From: Nymphaea colorata
Lineage: Eukaryota; Streptophyta; Magnoliopsida; Nymphaeales; Nymphaeaceae
Direction of reading: 5' to 3'
NCBI RefSeq assembly: GCF_008831285.2
Contig: NC_045141.1
Coordinates: 1,924,001-1,988,000 of the forward strand
Length of the DNA: 64,000 nucleotides
Shown here: positions 56,392 through 64,000 of the stretch, piece after piece
How positions within the stretch are numbered: the first letter of the stretch is position 1
Layout of the letters: each line of letters opens with the position of its first letter
Notes under the pieces: generated by a model
Told to the model about the DNA's origin: nothing
Database searches by the model: none
The model's input: the letters and a program-made list of their open reading frames with translations, nothing else
Position numbers and translations under genes: made by a program

Positions 56392-59300
56392 TATTTACAT
56401 GTAGACCATATAAAATGTAATTTACCTATACTCACATCCATTTTCCTGTGTGGGATTATGAGAAACAGAACCCGACCTATCGGTATGAGGTCTAATCATT
56501 CTTGGTGACTTTACCATGAGTAATTAAGCCAAGGACTAGACTAAATGTTTCAATTCTTAAGTCTAAATATCATTCAAAACCTAATAGATCAAATGTGGCC
56601 TAATTTTGAAACTATGCATGTTTTGAAATCTAAATAGAACTCAAAAGTAGATTGATGACTAAATGAGAATTTGATGTATTGTTCATGTCTGTATCATCAT
56701 AGGTCAATGCAAATCGATATTCTAAATCTAATATAATGCATGCAAAGCTAAGTCCTACAAAGCTAGAGTGTAGTCTCTACTAGAACTCGGGTATAGGATG
56801 TGGACTTATTAGGGGGAAATTAAATTTGAATCCAAGAATTGAAACCATGATTCTGAGAGATTTATGTAATTGTTGATCTAAATTAAAATAGGACATATCA
56901 TAGAGGTCCAAAATGTCATATCATGTTATTGAGGCTCATGATATAAAATCTAAGGTCAAAGATCTAGTAAATTTGGTCTTGTATTCAAATAATTTGAATA
57001 TAATGATTAATATGGTTTAAAATCCTTACGTGAGTTAGACTTTATGGGAATTGTCTAGGGTTAAAATCCAATGTTCATTGTTCATAACCTGATCCAAAAT
57101 AAGGGACCTGAGACCCAAGATCCTTGAGTTTTGAGATCCAAAATATGATATCTGGAATCTAAGATTCATAATTCAACATCATCATCTAAGATCCATAATA
57201 TGAGATTTATGATCCAAAATCCATGATCTATCCAAAATCAAATTCTCAAGGTCTATATTCGAGTAAGATAGGTTTGGATTCAATACCAAGTTTAAGATTG
57301 ATAAAATCTGATCAAGATGATTAGGGCTAGGTCAGCTAAAAGAGCAAGGTTTGTCTTGCCTAAACTAGGTTTGAACCTGCCTAGGAACGGTTTTGAAGGT
57401 AGTAAGTGTGTTTGGTCTTAGTCAAACCATATGGCATATGATATATAATTCATTGATTTCATATGGATGGGTGTTTAAGAAATTTGACTAGATATAGGCT
57501 ATGAGAGTAGGTTCATAGGTAATGGGCTCTAAGTCCAGTTTAGAATAGAGCCTCCATGCCTACATGACTTAGGGTTTTTGAAATCCTTTAAAGAAGTTGA
57601 TTTCAAAAAAATCTTAAAGAAATCTATGTTTTTTAATGGGTATTTGTTTGAGAACCAAGCTGAATTTAGGTTTTCACATAACTGGGCTAATGCCACTGGG
57701 TATGCTACTGAGCTGACCCGGTCCTGTCTTAGACAAGGGGGTGCATGTGGGTGCAGGTCCTGTCTTAGACAAGGGGTGCATGTGGGTGCAAGGTGGTCCA
57801 GGTGCATATTAAAATAAATGTGTCATGCATAAAAGAAAATACAATCTAGCTGCATGAATTAAGCAAAAACGTTGAATTACAAGAGAGAAAGAGGGATGAG
57901 AACCTGACCCCTTTGCCTACTCTCAAAACATTAAAATTAAATTTATCCTAGGAAAGCAAATAAGCTAAACTAAAGCATTATGAAAGAAAATAAAGAAAGC
58001 CTAGGAACTAAGCAAGAAAATGAAATAAATAAGCATGATCAAAATAAAAAGGAAATCAAAGAAAGAAAACACTAAATTGCAAATACGAAAAGAAAGAAGA
58101 GGGAAAAAAAATTCCTAAAGCTGATAACCTAACCGAGCTTGCTCCTAAGACTTCTACACTAAGCCTGGTTGGTTCTAGGTTGAGTGATGATGTAGCCTAA
58201 AATAAGACTCAGACCAAAAAAACCTAAAATATTTATCTTGTTTGAGCAAGATTAGTGAGTACCCTTTGGAATTTTACCTATGTTTTTGGACTCTTTAAGC
58301 AACTCTTAGTGTGTGTAGTGAGAGGGAGGATGTGGATCCCTATATATAGGAGTGACATGGGTCAACCCCCTCAATATTTTGTTATGGGACTATCTTTTGG
58401 TCCCTCTCTCAAAAGCACAACCCATATGATAAAGTGGTGTTTTTGTCCAAAATTTATTTGTTACAATCTCATATTGACTCCGAATTTGATTCTCTGAAAA
58501 GCAGTGCATGCACAAAGGAGCGTCAATTGATTCTTCATAAAGGATTTAGATTGACATTGCATGTGAAGAACAAACAATGCAAGAATATGATGAGGAGAAA
58601 ACACACATTAAATTCATAGTTCAAAACTTGTCATGACACAGAAAAAGTTCCTTCTGACAACATGCAGATAGTGCTTTTGATTTTGTCTACACCAAAGTGC
58701 TGAACAAAGAATTGTGCATGCCTCAAGTCCTTTCATGCAAATTGACATTAAGCATGGAGTGAGTAGATCATGATGCCTTTTTGAAATATAATGTGCATTA
58801 AGCTCACATGTGGATCCTATATTTGGGTTTGATATTGGGACCAATATTTAGGTCTAAATCTAAACAAAATTCTAGAAGATGGATCTAGATATGAAAGTGA
58901 GATCTAGATCGTGATTTGAAATTTTAGATTTGAAATTTGGAATAATAGATATAGATATATGAAAATAGATTTCGTACATGAGACTTCGATATGATATCCA
59001 CATATAGAAATTGGACTTGAATAGGAAAACTGGATCAAGAAATTGAAATCTAAAATGGCTTGAACCTAGACTTGGCTTGACATGGGCTAGGAGGGTTTAG
59101 GTTGTTTAACATGTACTGAACTTGGGTTAGGTTCAGTTTTGAAAACTGGGTTCAAACATAGGTTGGACGTAGATTTATAGGCTCAACCTAAGTGATGTTT
59201 TTAGAAAACCATGGTTTAGTGGCAAATTGGGGTGGGATGATCTTGGGCTTGAACCTACCAGATTCAAGTGATTGTATGTGAAAAGGTAACTTAAGTTTAA

Positions 59301-60314
59301 GTGGCCCCTGAGTTAGATTTCATGGAAAATATGTGCATAGTACTAGGAATGAGATCCATGGCCTCAAATCGAGAGGAAAAAATTCAAACTGAACTAAAAG
59401 AAGATTGATTTATATATGATAAACATGATATTAGTTTGGTTTAGCTCACTCTATTAGGTTGAGCTCAAATTCAGCTGAAACCCTTCAAAACATGAGAGAG
59501 AAATAGTTTAGAACTGAATTGAAGTCAAACCGGAATGAATAAACTCAAGCTAAACTAAGCTAAGATTGATTTATATATGATAAACATGATCCTAGCTTGG
59601 TTTCAAGTTACACTATTGGGTTGACGTCAAATTCAGCTCAAACCCCTAAAAATAGAAGAGTGAATGAGCTTAAAATTGACTTGAACTCAAACAAGGATAA
59701 ATGAACTCGAACCAAACTAAGGGATGATTGATTTATTTATGATAAACATGATCCAATTTTAATTTCAGTTCACTCTATCTTGTTGATCTCAAATTCAACT
59801 CAAACACCTGAGAACATGAGAGAAAAGGAGCTCCAAGGCCTTTGGAACTAAAGTAATTAGGAAGTATTCTGTATGCATTGAGGAGAGTTTACATTTAGCT
59901 CAGTTTGGATTGACGTGGTCTTGGTGCACCAGAATTGGTAGGTACTTGGTTTTAGTCAACCGGTTGAGCTAGAGTGAGTTGACCTTGAGCTGAGATAAGC
60001 CTAGTGAGCAAACTCTAATGACTCTTGAAGTCATGTGAAGGTGAGAAATAGCCTAATTGCTCAAATGTTAGGCAATTCTCAAAAATTTGGTGAAAATTTT
60101 TGCTTTTAGGTCAAGATGCCAACATGTAGGGGCAAAATGGTATTCAACTTGGGTAACCTAGGTGATCTGGGTCTAGGTTCTCAATGCTGAAATAAAATGT
60201 GCCTATTTGGTTTAAGAATAACACCTTGTTCTTGAAATTTGGTCTTTGAAAATAAAAAATCTCATGGCAAAGGGTAAAATGGTTATTTGGTCTTGTAAAA
60301 ATTTTGGGCTTTCA
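56392..60314 (-). mobile_element. LTR C of an old minus-strand Tat/Ogre-like element
   Basis: Aligns throughout with A and B, from terminal TATTTACATG (TGTTTACATG in B) through the ATCCAAAATC array (56940-57260), the TATA CCTATATATAGGG (58335-58350, minus), ACAAAGAATTGTGCATG, and a minisatellite of about 155-bp period (59345-59830), to a CA end before the PPT. It has leader on its 3' side and integrase plus 3' untranslated sequence on its 5' side, so it is an LTR shared by two tandemly arranged bodies. Confidence 0.72.
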
Positions 60315-60330
60315 TAGATGCCCCTCTTTG
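60315..60330 (-). other. polypurine tract beside LTR C
   Basis: Minus strand CAAAGAGGGGCATCTA, nearly identical to the younger element's AAAGAGGGGCATC. Confidence 0.75.
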
Positions 60331-62790
60331 CTATTGATCTAAGAATCATGCTTAGTGGAAAAGATAGAACATCATCCTCGAAATGATGAAATTTTTGACA
60401 TCGGACTTTTGAAAAGAAAAATCTATTTTGAAATATATATAACAAATGCACGAGTGTGAATATTGGTATGATGCTTGTGAATTCACGCATTGGTTTGCAA
60501 GTGCTCGTATCATTTTGTGCATTGAAACACAAAAATCTCACATAAAAACATAAGTGCTTGTGAAACACTTGTAAAATGTGATAAAATCCTTTTGGTTGTA
60601 CCTCTTGTATCTTGCAAGGACTTGTATGATTTCATTTACTACAAAGACAAAATCCTTTAGCCAATGTTATGGGATTGATTTGAGATGATTGGTAGATAAG
60701 CCAAGAAGAGTTGCTCTTTATGTCATAGGGTTTCTTAGTGCATGATTTGTCACTACCATGGCTCTTTTGTAAAAGCAATAAACTTACTTTTTATCATTAG
60801 AGAAATTTTTACTTGATCAAACTTGGCTTTCTAGGCAAACATTTTGCTTGTTTTGCAATTTTTCATTCTTGTTCTTGTGTTATTGATTTTTCAAGCCGAC
60901 CTTTAGTGCAAGGGAAATACCTCACCATCTCATAGGCTACTACGGGGATCCATTGCTTTGATGGCCATGTAGTTTTGTCATGTGCAATGTTATACCTATC
61001 GAACTTTCTAATGAACCCTTGTAACGAGTTTTGGGCTCTCAAGCCAGTTGGCCTTATGGGCAAACCAACTTTGTGCCTACCTAGTACCCTCAAGTAATGA
61101 TCCAATGGAATTGCTACATTTACCAAGAGCCCATCTCTCAATGCTCATTTTTTTACATTTTACTTCTTTTGCTTACGTCAATTAAGACTTTTGTTCTCTG
61201 ATTGACTCTAGATACCTCATGTTTTACTAAGGGTCACATCCAGTGGCATCTCCCAGATTTTAATTTCTTCTATTTCATCGAGCTTTCTCCATAGCTTATG
61301 ATATGGTCATGTCAAAACTTTCATCTTTCGATGGTCACCCAATCATTTGGCTGAAATTTTCCTGTCTTTTTAGAAAAATTGAAATTATTAAGTGCTTTTA
61401 AGGTACAATATGATAATTTGTAACGAATGTTTACTAAACTTAAAATGCTTGTGATGCCTGTATGCACCAATGCACAAAAAAGCACACTAAAGTGTGAAAT
61501 ATGTGTTGAGGTACATGTACTTGTGTGCACCAAAGTTCAAAATATTTATGCAATGGTACATTTACTTGTGTGCACCAAACCGTGAAATCTTATGCCGAGA
61601 CACTTTTTCTTGGGTACGTTGAAATACAAAACATACCAAAATACAAAAGTTTGAAACCTATGTAACTAGTACATTTACTTGTGTGCACCAAAACATGAAA
61701 TCTTGCGTCAAGGCATGTTTACTTAGGACACTGAAGCACGAAGTCTTATACCAAACTGAAGCACGAAGTCTTATACCAAACAACATTTGTTTTTGTGCAC
61801 CGAAGCAAAAAATCTTGCACAAAACACGGGACTTGTATGCACAAAAGCGCAAGATTTATGCATTGGTACATTGACTTGAAGGTGTCAAAGCGTGAAACCT
61901 TATGTCAAGACTTATTTATTTAGCTTATACCAAAGCACAGGGAGTTTAAAACTTTTTGTAAGCTGGTACATTTACTTCTATGCACCAAAGCATGAAATCT
62001 TATGCTAGGGCATGTTTACTTGGAGGTGCTGAAGCACAAAATCTTATGCAATGGCATGTTTATTTGGGGCACCGAAGTGCAAAATCTTATGCCAATGTAT
62101 GGTCTTGTAAAACTTGTATTTGCCGAAGCATGAAATAGTGTGCTAAAATGCTCATCCATGTGCAAAAACATGAAACTTTGGAAATATGCATGAAATTAAA
62201 AAACTTGAGTGTGCCAAAGGCACTCATGTTGAAAACTTGTAGGCATGGAAATGTGAAACCTAAAAACTTATGAAAACTTGTATGTGATCAAAAAAGTTGT
62301 GTGCACTAATGTGAAAATTTGGGTGCAAAAATTGAGAAATCTTGGGTGCATTGATGTGAAAATTTTGAAAAACTTGTATGTGGTTAGAAAACTTGTGGGT
62401 ATTGAAATGTGAATTTGAAAAACTTGTATGCGCTGAAGTGAAAAACTGAAAACCTATGTTCACCAATGTGTGAATTGGGAGTTGTGCACACCAAAGTGCA
62501 AAATGAGGAAATCTATGTGCACCGAGGTGTGAATTTGGAAACTTTATATGCTTGAAAACTTGGAGCTCTTGGAAAGATCACAAGACTCATGAAATTGGTG
62601 TCAACTTGGATTGTGGAGACTTGTGGACTAATTACTCTCATATTTAAAGTTTTTGAATTTTCCAATATGAAGGGCAATGAGAGAATGCATGAATAAAGGG
62701 AGAGATTAGTCTAGCCATCAAAGAGATTTTGCATTGATAGGAAGTTTTTGATACAACTGGATTATATATATAATTTTTTCAAATGAAGAG
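60331..62790 (-). repeat. 3' untranslated region with TGTGCACCAAAGCATGAAA repeats
   Basis: The array at about 61440-62560 repeats phrases such as TGTGCACCAAAGCATGAAAT and CTTATGC, with 60-100 base spacing. The unique part 60590-61110 aligns with 13130-13610 and 49890-50440. It lies exactly between the integrase end and PPT. Confidence 0.65.
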
Positions 62791-62793
62791 CAT

Positions 62794-64000
62794 TTATTGG
62801 GTCAGATAATGCAACCTCATTGACATCAAACAACCAACACGAATGCCTGGCAAAACTTGCTTGATGACATAATGCCCACTTCCCACGAGGACTAATTTTC
62901 CTATGGATGGTTGATTCAACACTAGATCATTGATTTTGAAATTTTGCTCGTTCAGTGATTTCGCATAATGTTGTGCTACCTTTGCCGATACACCTCTGAA
63001 TATTCCACTACTCACAATCTTTTCTCATCGACCAAATTTAACTGTACCATCTGCTGCTTTTGATATTGGTCCATGGATAGTTCAATTGTGGATGTGAACT
63101 TGTAAGCTAGCTTTTGCACATATAAAGGGAGGACTACATTTGTGCCATATACTAGTCCTGCTAGGGTGGCCTTGGTCAAAGTTTTTATCATAGTCCTATA
63201 AAACCATAATGCATTATGTAATTTTTAGTGCGAATCTTGGCTAGTTTCAATGGTCCCTTTTATTATTTAGGTCAAAATTTTGTTCATTTCTTTCACTTTG
63301 CAGATTCCTTATGGATAGTAGGGTGCTGAAAATGATGTTTGATCTTGAACTTTGAGCAAAAATCATGCATTATATCATTTCAAATATGCAGCTGGAGCGT
63401 TTATGACATCAGTATGAATCTTGCATTTCAAACACCTCTTAATGAATTTGTGACAACCCTACTGCATAATTGGCCAGTAGTAGACCAATCAAATCAGTTG
63501 CTTGACTAAAGTTTGATATCTAAGTGTGTCTTCTATAGATTTCCTTGTAGGCTTCTTGGATCATTTCTTGAGTTTCTTGCTTGTCAAGACATCATGAATA
63601 TTCTTAGTGGAATTCACTTTTGTAAGATATTCCTGCCAATATGAATTTTTGACTGACATGCATTGTATGACTCTCTGCTCTTTCTTGGGCATATCGAGAG
63701 AGAATTCACTTATTTCCAAGTAATCTTTCATTTTCTAATACCAAGGAGCTTCATCAGAATCGACTTGCTTTGCTTGTTCTAGAGGGTGGCATGCTGATTG
63801 AGTTAGTCATCCAACCCTGAAAGCTTTGCATGATTCATTTTTCTTGAAGATGATAATGGATCCATGGCTGGCTTAGCTATCTACAAATTGATTAAATTCC
63901 TTGACAAGAAATAATTGGAATTCCTTGAATCACTTTACCAAAGCTTGAGTGGTTTCCTGCTAAGGTGTCAATTTAGGATCTTTCATTTTCCATTCTTCAT
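62794..64000 (-). pseudogene. Tat/Ogre pol tail: second RNase H end, linker and deleted integrase
   Basis: Entering at the window edge on the minus strand: a second-RNase H end (FKEFQLFLVKEFNQF against FEEVQLAHVKREGNP), a linker (KMKDYLEISEFSLDMPKKEQ against DIKRYIESGEFPTEMSKNEQ), the zinc finger part (YYWPIMQ, CHKFIKRCLKCK), then CSKFKIKHHFQHP and the integrase C-terminal region (LVYGTNVVLPLYVQK, KVAQHYAKSLNEQNFKINDL). About 90 residues including the first two catalytic Asp positions are missing between zinc finger and CSKF, and stops and frameshifts are frequent. It shows that the A/B/C family carried the dual-RNase H Tat/Ogre pol. Confidence 0.85.

Overview
This window is intergenic, repeat-dominated DNA from a flowering plant nuclear genome. 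The evidence is plant-type LTR retrotransposons (Ty3/gypsy of the Tat/Ogre lineage with two RNase H domains, plus Ty1/copia), a plant LINE with zf-RVT and RNase H tail, hAT DNA transposons with 8-bp target duplications, a plant mobile domain (PMD) ORF, and captured exon pieces resembling plant TOPLESS and importin-9 genes. I see no intact host gene, tRNA, rRNA or CRISPR array. One 100-N assembly gap lies at 33124-33223. The species cannot be named from the sequence.

Layout. 1-1140: a Ty3/gypsy integrase tail abutting a Ty1/copia RNase H tail, a copia polypurine tract and a probable short copia LTR. 2276-2526: a near-perfect long inverted repeat. 3525-4457: two unrelated diverged tandem duplications. 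4722-6012 (minus): decayed LINE 3' end. 6987-7935: complete non-autonomous hAT element with 8-bp target duplication GAATCAAG. 7944-9190: GC-richer low-complexity tract. 9195-18799 and 47998-64000: remains of several old minus-strand Tat/Ogre-like elements. Long LTRs called here A, B, C and D alternate with internally deleted bodies, recognised by TATA boxes, PBS, PPT, a leader, a gag zinc knuckle and a pol tail.

Nested in LTR B, a few bases from its TATA box, is a hAT element (18808-47989, target duplication GGGGTAAA). Its own DNA is only about 3.4 kb, and it carries exon-intron fragments that read as importin-9-like and TOPLESS-like host genes (a Pack-hAT type structure). Inside that hAT sits a younger plus-strand Tat/Ogre element (18908-44716, target duplication CCGAG) with LTRs of about 3.5 kb. 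Its gene order is PMD ORF, gag-protease with G-patch-like tail, probable intron, then RT-RNase H-second RNase H-integrase. It is disabled by in-frame stop codons that are all explicable as C-to-T changes.

The younger element appears twice in the assembly as LTR1-INT1-LTR2-gap-INT2-LTR3. LTR2 carries the LTR3-specific variants, including an 84-bp duplication; INT1 and INT2 look the same except for homopolymer indels concentrated towards the gap. The most economical reading is two overlapping contig ends that were not merged, i.e. one real element of about 16 kb. A genuine unequal crossover between LTRs remains possible.
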